Of a DNA stretch of 64,000 bases, positions 34,474 to 45,086 are shown piece by piece. A program made the translations under genes and the position numbers. Source of the stretch: Rhopalosiphum padi (Eukaryota; Arthropoda; Insecta; Hemiptera; Aphididae). Below the pieces are notes generated by a model. That model was given only the letters and a program-made list of their open reading frames with translations. It was not told where the DNA came from and made no database searches. Where the stretch lies: NCBI RefSeq assembly GCF_020882245.1, contig NC_083599.1:79400339-79464338 (forward strand). Direction: 5' to 3'. Position 1 is the stretch's first letter. Every line of letters begins with the position of its first letter.

Positions 34474-36235
34474 CTATACAATTAAAGAATTTTTGTTTAA
34501 AAATTTAATTTGCTTAACTTTTTCTGGTTTTAAGTTAGAACGTCGATCATTTATTAATAATCCTGTTTTAGAAAAAACTCTTTCACATGGTACAGAAGTT
34601 GCTTGGCAACAAAACATTCTTCTTACCAAAATGGATAAATGTGGAAAGTTATAATAATTTTGCCTCCACCATTCTAATGGATCTTTTGATCTAGGCACTA
34701 AAGCATCATCAAGATAATTTTGAACCTCCAATATTGCCCTTGTGATGTATTGGTTGGTCTTGATTGACTTGCATGCACATTTAAAGTACCCCAAATGGAA
34801 AATTCATCAGCTTCAGTTGCAACAGAATGTTGATGTTCAACGCTATGGGTACTGTCTTCTATATTGTTTGATTTAATTTTTTTAATAATATTTGTAACAT
34901 CATCAACAATTTCATTTTTAGTATTTTCAGACAAGCTGGAATTTGATGGAAATAGCAAATCCTTAAAACGTGGATCCAAAAAAGTACATTTAGCCAGTGT
35001 TTTGCTATGGCAAATGTTACCCCAGCTATTTTTATTGGCCATTGCACTTAGACATTTTTTAATAACTTCATGAATCCTAGGATCAAAAGTTTTGCTTTTC
35101 ATTTTATGACATACTTCAAACAAACCATTGACTATGGGCAAAATCATGGATGCCGTCATATAATTTTCACCACTAACTACTTTTGTTGCCGATTCAAATG
35201 GTTTTAAGACAATACATAGTTCCTTAACTATTGTCCATTCAATGGTGGTGAGACTACTTGGAGGATTCTCAAGTAAACCAAGTGATGCCCGTACTGGCTT
35301 TTCTAGTGAAACAATTCTTTCCAACATATAATACACACTATTCCAGCGAGTACTCACTGCTTAAATTAATTTTCTAGGTTCATTAATACCACTATTAATT
35401 TGATTTTTTTCCAAAATTTTATGGGCTATAGTACTTTTTCTAAAGTGTGTGACTATAGTCTTAACTTTATTAATCAAATCAGATTCACATTTAAGACTCT
35501 CTTCAACAACTAGATTAATAGTGTGAGCGAAACAGCCCAAATGTCTTAAATGTAATGTATGTATAGCGTTCTTCATATTGCTTGCATTATCTGAAACTAC
35601 TAAAACAACTTTAGCTTCCAACTTCCATTTAGTTATAATGCTTCGAATTTCATCACTTAAATTTACAGCAGTGTGCCTTTCGGAAAATTCACTACATTCT
35701 ATAAGTAATGATTTGAGTATAAAATCTTTATTTACAAAATGAGCCGTAACTGCTATATAACTCTCATTGCATCTAGATGTCCAACAGTCAGTCGTTAGGC
35801 ACACATTGTCTGCTTCATTTGTTATGAGATCTTCCACTTTAGAAACACATTTCTGATACTCAAGAGGAATTAAAGTCTTTGAAATCGCTTGTCGAGTTGG
35901 TAAACAATAATTTGGATTTAATAAATTTACAAATTGTTTGAATCCTGTATCTTCAACTATTTTAAATGGTTGAAAATCAGTTACAATCATGTTTAATAAC
36001 GCATTATCCACACATTTTTGTCTATCAGGTGTCATTTTTCTTGGTAAAAAACTAGCAATAGATGACTGTTTGCGTTTAAGTATACCGGTCGAAGATGATG
36101 AAATAGTGGAAGAAACTGATGAACATGAAATAGTGGTTGAAGCTGATGGAATGGTGGTCAAAGGCAATAATGAAGTATTCGAAGACAATGAAACCACATC
36201 ATTAACATCAATTGTTTCTTCAGTTTCTTGATCAA
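34474..36235 (-). pseudogene. hAT transposase of the BED-finger (ZBED1-like) type
   Basis: Read on the minus strand from about 36235, the frame gives a serine/threonine-rich N-terminus, then SIASFLPRKMTPDRQKCVDN and LTTDCWTSRCNESYIAVTAH with a likely catalytic D. Next come VVLVVSDNASNMKNAIHTL (second D), CFAHTINLVVEESL and STRWNSVYYMLER. The end, in another frame, has EVQNYLDDAL, PLEWWRQN and the dimerisation block CCQATSVPCERVFSKTGLLI with the third acidic residue. Lesions: TAA at 35358-35360 just before AVSTRWNS, and a frameshift near 34750. The N-terminal BED finger is not seen in frame and may lie upstream in a lost exon. Terminal repeats were not found. Confidence 0.85.
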
Positions 36236-36525
36236 CCTATTCGATTTAAATAAAATTGATACTTCTTCATATCACCCAAATGTATCAAAGCCAAACTCAA
36301 ATTTTAAATATTAAATTCTAATTAAGTAGTTTAATAATTTTATATTTTACGTTTAATAGAACTTATTAGTAATTTTTATAATTGTCAACATTTATAAGTA
36401 GATTACCTAATAGTAGCCCAAATTGTCCGATTAATTTTAAATTGTATATCTGTTGAATGTAGTAATATTAAATCACCATAATGAAAACTAATTATATCAA
36501 TAATTTGTAATAAAAACTTTAAGTG

Positions 36526-37290
36526 CTACATATTCACAGCTCTTATTAATAAAATGAAGATTGAATTTGACTTTTTACTTTTTAAGTTATTAATTTTTTT
36601 ACTTAAATACTTACTCTTTCTGCTATGGTCGCTGGTACTGTATTCTGTTAGGACTTTCCATTCGGTTTTGGGAGCGAAAGCACTATTTGATATTGTGAGG
36701 TCAATGGCCGAAAAAGAGTTGTGAGCTGCATTGTGGCGTGTGTATTCCCCGGAGTTAAGTAATGTTATTTGATCGTTTGCTAGGAATTTTTCGAACGTTT
36801 TACCTCTGGAATCGGTGTGATTGGATCCCCAGCTTTGGTTTCGGCAATTAAAATCGCCGAGGAAAAGAAAAGGTTTGGGTAGTTGTTTAATTATATCATT
36901 AAGGTCTTTGAGTGATAGATTTGTACTATCCGGTAAGTAAATGTTACAAATGCATAGGGGAGTTTTGAGACGTATAGAGACAGCAACGACTTCTAGTGGA
37001 GATTGGACATGAATTTCGGTGCTTTCAATGATGTTATTGACGAAAATAGCGACTCCGCCGCTTGCACGTAGGAATGTTTGACGATTTTTGTAAAAACCAT
37101 TATATCCTTTTATGGGAAAAATAGTGTTGGGTCTTAAATTGGTTTCTTGAAAACAGAAGGCGATTGGTTGGATGAGAACTTTTGCTCGGTGAATGTCGGT
37201 AATGTGTTTGTGTAGGCCGTTTATATTCCATTGAATAATATGATTCATAGATAATATATTTTTTAAGTTATGAAATGAGTGATGATACAT
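36526..37290 (-). pseudogene. LINE endonuclease fragment without reverse transcriptase
   Basis: Starts at about 37248 (MNHIIQWNINGLHKHITDIH). Continues with AFCFQETNLRP, GGVAIFVNN, NIYLPDS, FLFLGDFNCRNQSWGS, SAIDLTISN and ends at TEYSTSDH, covering a whole Jockey-type endonuclease domain (about residues 1-215). Homology stops there, near 36625, and the following 30 codons are lysine-rich non-family sequence. The fragment keeps the front of the ORF and lacks the back, the reverse of ordinary LINE 5' truncation. It may be a deletion product or a captured exon, since a GT-type donor (gtaagt) lies exactly at the break (about 36613). Confidence 0.75.
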
Positions 37291-37299
37291 TACCGTAAG

Positions 37300-37586
37300 A
37301 CATTATACATATTATAAATGTTAATATTAATAATTCTTATTCTACACTTTATAAAAAAAATTAAAACAAAACAAAATGTTTCCTTATAATATTATAATTT
37401 ATTAACTTTTAAATTTTTATATTAATAATACTGTTTTAATATTTTATATAAAAAAAATAAAAAACAAAACAAAATTTTTCTTTATATTCATAAATAAATT
37501 CATAAATTTAACAAATACAATATTTAAAAAATGTAATGAGTAAACATTTATATTATTAATTTATTAAAGTTACCAAAACTTTTTTT
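37300..37586. other. AT-rich spacer, nothing recognised
   Basis: About 85 percent A+T with poly(A/T) runs and no open frame. Confidence 0.4.
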
Positions 37587-39605
37587 TTATTCATCATCAC
37601 TAGAGAAATCTATTAATGGAATTTCATTATCAATATTTTGAGCATTGGTCTTAAGGCTTTTATAAAACTCGTGGTAAATTGGTGGAACATAATCTAGTAA
37701 ACATAACAAATCTTTCTTTTTCAGCGGATTTATACAGTTTCCATTAGGGTAAAGTAAATCTAAATTTGCGATTAGTGTGGTGTTTCGTTTTTCTAAATTA
37801 AGTTCACTAAATTGAGCAATATCATTGTTCGAATATTTGAAAAATATTTTGTAAGGCATTTCGAAAGAAAATCTCAACCATTGTATCTTTAACCACTCAA
37901 CTTTAGATTTATCAACATCGATTTTGCGGTGTGTAATATTTTTTTCCAATTTTATTGTCGAAAAAAAATCGCTTTTATTCATACAAATGATTTTGAAAGG
38001 TTTTTTTTTACGTGCCGCCAAAATAACGTTATTCCAGTGTTCTGGAATGAAAAAGTTTGGAAACAACTTTTTTTGTTTTTCAACAAGACCAAAGTCTTGA
38101 TCACACGGCAAGTATGAATGTCCACTTACCAAAAATTTATGATCAATATTTTTAACCAGGACTAGAAACAATGTATTGACATAATAAAAGAGATAATTTA
38201 ATATTGCGGTTTTGGTCACCACACTGATCAGAGTACATAATTAAATGTTCTGTTGAAACAAATTTTTTTAAGAAATACAAAATGCAAGATCCTATTTCTT
38301 GGGGACCCCGAGAGGCAACTGACTCATCCCAGACAAACATGTAAACGTCACCGTTACCCATGTTGTGTATTCCGAAGCAATCCATAGCTGCCGTTTATAG
38401 TAACAAATACCGGTTGATAGTAAGGGAGTAGGTAATGTTTTCATCAAATCAAATGTTATAACTGTAACGTCTTCAGGGTTGTTTTTAGCCAATTCAGTGT
38501 CGCTTTGAAGACCAGTACGTGCACTAATTGCTTTTCTTTGATGTAATTCCAATTCCTGTTTCAGATTATTCCTATGTGCTTCAGATTCTGCTGCTTTAAT
38601 TTTTATATCGTATGCATCACATTTTCTACAAGAATCTGATACAAGTGGATGGAAAGATAAACTAAATTCTTCATTAAAAATGTTTCTAAAAACAAAACTT
38701 GAAACAGGATTTGTAACTTGTTCAGTGTAGAGTGTGTACAATTTGATAATATTTAAATCAGGAGCCATATATTTACGATTTGTCGATTTATGAAGGGCAT
38801 AGTGGCTTTCGTATGCAGGAAATTTCTCTATGAAATTTTTTACTTCAGCAATTTTTTCCGGAGATGTCTTATTTGCCGATGGACCCTTTCTTCTACGATC
38901 ACGGGGAGGGGTACTATTTTCTCCTTTATTTTTAAGTACCCTATTAATCCGCCCAGCTGATACTTTAAGTGTATTTTGGAAAAATTCTTTACAAACCTTT
39001 ACTTCGCTTCCACTACAATCTAACAAACAATAGACCCGAGATTTTTGTCTTCTACTATTAGGATTTTGCGTATAAGAGCGTTGTTTATTGCAAACTTTAA
39101 TCATTGTAAACAAATACGATGTTTGCATGTTCAAACTATCAAGACTGTAAAATTCATCAAAAATTTGTATTTGTCGTATCTCCGTTATTTTAATGTGACA
39201 TTTATTAGAACAACGACAAGGGCCTACTTTTGGTTGTTTCTTAGGTACCACTTTTCCTTTAATATCATTATATTCTTTACCTTTTAAACGCCTGTCCTTT
39301 CTAATATTTCTTTTCCACGTTGTTTCATTTTTTACCCGTTTTCGACCCTTTGGTTTAACTTGAATATTTTCACCTGATTCTTGGTCCGAAGGCGAAGAAC
39401 CTAAGTTGCTTAGTTCAGACTGTTCAGAGGGATTATATTCTGAACCCGAATCATCAAGCTCTGATAACTCATCATCGCTTTCTAATAAACCTATGAATTA
39501 TTCCCGTAATTTAGTATATAATAATTATTATTATGCATTAGAAAATGCAATAGGTAACACATTAACGGTACTCTACTCACGTTGCAGTTCATTTTCAATG
39601 TCCAT
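37587..39605 (-). pseudogene. Transposase-like gene of a DUF7869-type family, two exons, two frameshifts
   Basis: Exon 1 begins at 39605 (MDIENELQ) and ends at a gtgagt donor near 39580. Exon 2 starts near 39489 with an acidic LLESDDELSELDDSGSEYNP, then KNETTWKRNIRKDRRLKGKEY. A cysteine cluster follows (GPCRCSNKCH), then KFPAYESHYALHKSTNRKYM, CRKCDAY and a probable RNase H-like core: VITFDLMKTLPTP, YSDQCGDQNRN and SGHSYLPCDQDFG, each with a candidate catalytic aspartate. Frameshifts lie near 38390 (after YYKRQLW) and between 38160 and 38220 (after LCQYIV). The rest is open to the acidic end PLIDFSSDDE. I recognise the family as a multicopy arthropod protein but not a named superfamily; calling it a DDE transposase is inference from the motifs. 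No terminal repeats found. Confidence 0.65.
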
Positions 39606-39609
39606 GGTG

Positions 39610-40230
39610 CTGAATTAAAACAATTAATGAACATAAACTTTATACCTACCTAATAATAAATCAATTTCACAGCAACTCACTATGCGTTGTTAATAACAAC
39701 AAAATAAAAAAAAGCTTTTTAATTTAAGCTAATTTTATACGTTATCTTTTTTAGATTGTTGTTTAATGATTTCGCATAAAAATATAAGCTATTAATTATA
39801 ATCATAACCATTAAAAAATATAATAATCATTAATAGCCACGGATTAGATTTTTTTTTATGTAATCTGTGTTAGGTAATAGTCACACGGATTTTATATTTT
39901 TTACTAACACTTTATACTGATAAGACCGTAAAGTTTAAGCACAGTTTAAAGAATATAATATTATTATATTATTCTTTGTACTGTGGTTCAAATGGACTAA
40001 CCCACATTTAATAAAAAAAGATGTAAAAATGGACTAAGCCATTTTAGTCCATTCTTGCTTTTAAAAATATTTATAACTTTAAAATTCAAAAACGGTTAAG
40101 GTGCTGCCATCTAGTAAATATTTAGTGAGGGTGGCTTAGACTGTTTACGAATTGAATTATATGGTGTATAGTTGCAATTAATGTCATTAACTCAATTATT
40201 GTAAATTTGTGGGTTAGTCCGTTATTGCGC
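39610..40230. other. AT-rich stretch, no gene; one perfect hairpin
   Basis: Contains an inverted repeat aaagaatataata / tattatattattcttt at 39950-39977. Between 39987 and 40060, atggactaacccacat and atggactaagccatt are related words. The unit wggactaa recurs four times between 39987 and 40220. No coding family. Confidence 0.4.
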
Positions 40231-40379
40231 TGAAGGCCTAAACAAACAAACAAACAATTTTTTTTTTTTAAATAAATAAATTATTTAAAAAATGAAAAAA
40301 AAATAATATAATAATTATAATTAATATAATTATTAATTATCCTAAATATTTAATTTATTGAAATGTAAGAACAAGATAA

Positions 40380-40568
40380 ATTACAATTTTTATAAAAACC
40401 TAATCTTAGTGAGAAATTTGGGACTGTTTTCTCTTCATTATTAGCTCCCTTCGTGGTCGAATAGTTGATAAGCACACCCACCGAAATTGTACGTAAACGT
40501 TTATTAATAGTCGTGAAATTTCGCGGCACACCCAGATGGGTCTCGCGGCACACCGGTTGGGAAACCTG
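40380..40568. mobile_element. hAT terminal fragment
   Basis: Ends gcggcacaccggttgggaaa cctg at 40568, the complement of the widespread hAT end CAGGTTTCCCAACCGGTGTG. It is preceded by a second gcggcacacc-like word. No transposase is present and the other end is not visible, so this is a truncated or non-autonomous copy. Confidence 0.6.
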
Positions 40569-40574
40569 CTTTAT

Positions 40575-41006
40575 ACTACATTTAATACTTTATTAATTAT
40601 TATTAAATTACTATTGTAGATTATTTTATTCAATGATTAATAATAAACATACTTTTGTCCTTTAACGATTTTGCCACACTTTCCCATGCCAATTCAGTTA
40701 CATCTCGTTTTGAATAGTCGGGTAATTTATAATTGTACAGACAAGGGTGTTTTTCTATTTCTTCCACAAGTTTTATGTTGTAAACGGGATCGTCTTTTTT
40801 GGCCATATTTACCAAAATCGCAGACGACCGTTGCAATGAAACTGAACATGTTCAGTCGCGCGCGATTATTTACGTCGCAGTCGCCGCGACAATAGTCGCG
40901 TTGCGTGTATGGGAGAAGTACTATTTATAAACAACGGAAACATGAACGCGATTAAAATCGTCAGTTTCGTTAGTTGCGTCGCGTCAATCGCGTTGCGCTA
41001 GTGGGA
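40575..41006 (-). mobile_element. Harbinger-like end with a MADF exon
   Basis: The right end (complement: agctctcccactagcgcaac then gcgattgacgcgacgcaac) has the GC-rich, cgcgac-repeating look of PIF/Harbinger termini. A partial inner repeat (gtcgcgttgcgtgtatggga) lies at 40896-40916. A MADF exon points inward. The left part is missing, apparently replaced by the hAT fragment ending at 40568. Confidence 0.5.
40653..40806 (-). CDS. First exon of a MADF-domain protein (partial)
   Basis: Starts at ATG 40806 (MAKKDDPVYNIKLVEEIEKH) and ends at a gtatgt donor at 40652, 51 codons plus one base. KLVEEIEKHPCLYN, then DYSKRDVTELAWESVAKSL is the front half of a MADF/Myb-SANT DNA-binding domain. Such proteins are the second ORF of PIF/Harbinger transposons and also occur as host transcription factors. 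The neighbouring Harbinger-like terminus favours the first. No continuation exon is found downstream, so the gene is truncated. Confidence 0.65.
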
Positions 41007-41119
41007 GAGCTGACTTAAGTATATCTTAGTCCGTGGTATCGGTCTACTCCATAGTTGTAGAGGTGGTGAGTAGGTCATTTTAATGTATGTGTTTAATTTG
41101 AATGCAATGCGAGGTATCA

Positions 41120-42030
41120 TTGTATAAGAAAAACGATTCTGAACGGAGATGATTTGTCAAACTAGGATATATTATATTATTACCTTAGGCAATTATATAG
41201 GTAATTTAACTATATTTAAATTGTAATATATCGTGATTTTAAGAGATTTCGTAAAAAATTATATTTCATACGGTCACAACATTTTTTCTATATTGACGCT
41301 GGTATTTTTAATAACAGTTATTAGAAGAAAAAATTATGGAGAACCTTGTATTTTTAACCTTAGGTAAAAATAACAACAATTCTATGAATTTTCAACTTCA
41401 AAATTCCTTGCAAATTTTCGCGATTTTGATATATTTCGTAAACATTTGAACTTTAAATGCTTATAAACAAAAATTGTGACGATTTTTTATTTTTATTTTT
41501 TCTATGATTGGTAGTACTTATAATATACATTGTATTAAATTTTAACGATTTTTCAACGATTTCTTAATCGGCTTTTCAAAAAAAAAAACTTAGAAAAATT
41601 AAAAATTACAATTGTCAATAAATACCTTAAAAAACGTCAAAATATTTTGAAAATTTAATCGTAAATAGATAACTAATATAAACATTTGGTGAAAATGTCA
41701 AGTGTAATATACAATAAGTCATTTTTGAGTTATAGCAAAACAAAAAAAATCGATTTCGTCAAAAACTGATAATGTGCAAAAATTCCGGTTTTTTCGTTAA
41801 TTTTTTAGGGTTTTTCCTGACGCTTTTAAAAATTACTGGAAATTTTTTTACTTTTGATCCCCCAAAGTAACAACTAGATTCATTTTTCTTTTCAGAGAGT
41901 GGCTGAAGTCAAAATTCAAAACACTAGTACTACTCCAAAACGTAATGACAGACACAAAAAAAAATTTAAAAAAAACATGCATCATTATAAAATCAATACA
42001 TTCATCACTCCGTTCATAATCTAAAAAAAG
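41120..42030. repeat. Longest copy of the dispersed aphid-type repeat
   Basis: Starts near aaacgattctgaacggagat gatttgtcaa (41130) and ends catcactccgttcataatct aaaaa (42025), so the two ends are related inverted words (gattctgaacggag and ctccgttcataatc). The interior is T-rich with many cgatttt words and no ORF. Shorter relatives lie at 5830-6105 and 16200-16760. The inverted ends suggest a MITE-like or helitron-like repeat. Confidence 0.65.
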
Positions 42031-42039
42031 TAGACTACC

Positions 42040-43215
42040 TACAAAACTTAGATAAAATCACAATTCAAGTTTCGTTCTCTGGCAAATAAATTAATAAATT
42101 AAAATCAGTTATATAGTACATACCAATGGTGATTGTATTCTGAGATTAACCCAAAACAAGTAAAAAATAAAGATGAATTTGAAATTTGAATATATGATAC
42201 ATCTATGAAATAATTTAAGATATAATATATAGAATATAGATTACTAAACAAAGCATTTCTTTTGATGCCTTCGATTACTGCCTGTGATTTGTGTAAATTA
42301 ATCAATTAGGTAACTTTAATTATGATAAACAAAATGACTCTATATTACAGAAAAAAAAATTATTAAAATAATTATTAATATACTATTTGAATTGTTGGCA
42401 TCGTCAGTATCTAAATTGTAAATACAAAATATAAATAATAATCTATTAAAAATTATAACACCTTGTTAAACAAAAAATAAATATTAAAATTAAAATCTTT
42501 ACTTACTTTGAAGGTTAATACCAATAATACCATTAATAATTTCCAATTGAGCTTCTTGAAAGTTTTAAATTACTCCTTCTACATAGAAAAATACAAGTAA
42601 CTCGATATAAATAGCGACATTTATACACAGTAACTATATTGTGTTAAAATGAATAAATATAATAAAAAATTATCCGTAAAAATCATTATTACATTTTTTT
42701 TTTAATGGTAACAAAATAGTTATAGCTGCATGATAAATAAATATTTATGTATTTGGTATATAAAAAAATTACATTTTTTTAATTTATCGATTAACTAAAC
42801 AATGCACGTTATTGTTGTTCTTGCACAAATGTGTACATGATTATTAGCGAATACAATTTAATTTTAAACTAATAACATTTACTTACGCGTATGTAATGAT
42901 TAACCAATATAAACCTAGGTACATATAATTATATAACATAGTATAATCGACAATACAAAATAATTACCTCACAGTTATATGTAATATGTATAGTAAATAA
43001 ATAAATAATAATAGATGAAATAGTGGGAAAAATTAATTAGGAACAATTACACATTACGCCTATTAAATGCACTCTAAAAAAGTCTTCTGCTCCAGAGTGT
43101 ACAAGCAGCGCATGGCTGCTTATGCACAAACGCAAATTTAAGTGTGAGACCATGGGGGTAATAAAATGTACTTGATTTAAATTGAGGAACATATCAAAGT
43201 TATTGCAAAATTCTT
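42040..43215. other. AT-rich stretch without genes
   Basis: No coding sequence or structured repeat recognised beyond simple A/T runs. Confidence 0.4.
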
Positions 43216-43218
43216 ATA

Positions 43219-43449
43219 ATGATATATCGTGAGGAGATTCTATTCGCGGCGAAACGGCTGCGGCGAATAGTTCGGCCGCGAAATGTCCGGGGTTCGTCTC
43301 AATTCCGTTACGTCGAAAGTAATTCGAATACCGTTTCTACGGAATTGAGAACCACCATCAACGAATCGCCCGCGTTACAGACACGATTTAGAACGGCCAC
43401 GCACACAATAATAAAACGCTATGCCACCGATGACAAAGGAAATATATAA
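43219..43449 (+). CDS. Small ORF of unknown origin in a GC-rich island
   Basis: 76 codons, arginine-rich (AAKRLRRIVRPRNVRGSSQF), no recognised domain. The surrounding 43228-43560 is far richer in G+C than its neighbours (gcggcgaaacggctgcggcg, gacgaccggttgtcgtggtc), which is why the frame stays open; coding function is doubtful. The stretch cgaccggttgtcgtggtcgt contains a near-palindrome. Confidence 0.2.
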   Translation: MIYREEILFAAKRLRRIVRPRNVRGSSQFRYVESNSNTVSTELRTTINESPALQTRFRTATHTIIKRYATDDKGNI

Positions 43450-43581
43450 AAAGCGACGACCGGTTGTCGTGGTCGTGACGACACTTTATACAAGACTGGC
43501 CCACAAGAGTAGTCGCGCTGGGCCACTGAGGCGAACGGCGCAGGCGCATCAGCAACTGAATCACATTTAATTATTTACCAA

Positions 43582-43698
43582 TTAGCTGGCGTGCTCTGGC
43601 AATATCTGGTCCGAACAATCATGTTTATTTTTCAAATGCCTTGTAAGTGTAAACTTAGTAGAAAATTGACTTTTGCAAATATCACAATTAAATTCCAT
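43582..43698 (-). CDS. Short C2H2 zinc-finger ORF (possible first exon)
   Basis: 38 residues from ATG 43698: MEFNCDICKSQFSTKFTLTR followed by HLKNKHDCSD. The pattern C-x2-C-x12-H-x4-H is a complete C2H2 finger with F and L at the core positions. It ends at a stop, 43582. I infer a fragment of a larger zinc-finger or transposon-associated gene; no partner exon is evident nearby. Confidence 0.5.
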   Translation of the reverse strand: MEFNCDICKSQFSTKFTLTRHLKNKHDCSDQILPEHAS

Positions 43699-43699
43699 T

Positions 43700-45057
43700 C
43701 TTTATTGTATTTAAAATAATTAAATGCAAATATTATGTTAAAACAAAAAAATATTACACTTTATATCTGTCATTGACAGCAATAACTATCTAATATGCTG
43801 AGATGGCTTTTAATAATGTTTATTTATATCTACATTTTACCCAATTACCTATTTGAACATGTCATAAACTAGACTTTATCAAAATGTATTACCAAAAGGC
43901 CATTTACTAAATGTTTAATTGAGTATTAACAATACACAGTCTTGTAATAGATACTTTTAAAATTGTATTTAAATATAGATACCGAGATATAAGTACATCC
44001 ATTCAGAAAACATTTAAAATAAATATCAAATACTTAAAAAAAAATATTTAAGAATAAATATAAATACTTCCTTTTTTACTTTTCTACTAGTTAGCTTTCC
44101 AAATTAATGTTGTAATAATTAATTTAAAATTGTCATGTTACATTCAACTACTTAACAATTTTTTAATATTAGGTAGTAGGTTGTTAATGAAATATAAATA
44201 AGAGGATAAAAAAAAGAAATAAAAAAAAATCATTCCCAAAAAATTTTATTGTATATAAGTATATTTATATTTTGTAATAATCACATTCACAAATGAACGA
44301 ATAGGGGACAAGAGTTCTCAACATTTATAAATGGAAAATATAAATAAAATAGACAAATAGAATAATAATTTTCAAAAATAAAAAATATGTGACAACTGAC
44401 GAATAATTTGTTTATCAAAAGTATTTGATTTTTCAAGTATAAATACCTTCTAAATAGTATTTAAATATGTGTACTCAAATACTTTACAAGACTGATAATA
44501 TAATTCACAAACATCTTAAACTTAAAAATTCAATATTATCTAATATCTATATAAATTACATTATCTTAATAGTAAATACTTAAACTACATAAAGTAACCA
44601 TAATTAAAACTTTTGATCAGTTGGGTTTCACCTTTCCATTGTAGACAAGTATGAATTATCAAAACCATTAACCAACTAGAGTTGAAACTGAACATCTCAA
44701 TAATATACTACTATTACTACAAAAAAAAATATATTTTAAGTTGTGTTATATTTTATACATTTTATTATACTTTATACATTTGACATGTTCTTTAACAACT
44801 AAAATGAAATGACAAACTGTAAATTATTTTAACACTTTAATTGTTATTATTATATTATTTATACAACACGTAGTATGTACTTACAATAATATTTTCAGTA
44901 AAATATGTTTGTAAAACTAAAAATTCAAAATTATTAACTTTCCAAACATATCTGGTATGTATTGATAACAGCCTAACAATGATAGTTGAGAATAAATTAC
45001 GCGCATGCGTAGAGTGCATAAGGTGCATTCCTGTGTTTAGACGCTCCTGTTATTACG
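43700..45057. other. AT-rich stretch without genes
   Basis: No open frame or family recognised. Confidence 0.4.
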
Positions 45058-45086
45058 GGGGCTCGGGCAGTTGGACCCCGTGATAA

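Noticed and set aside
40350..40553. 67-codon minus-strand frame
   Set aside because: Lies in a hAT terminal fragment; no recognisable protein.
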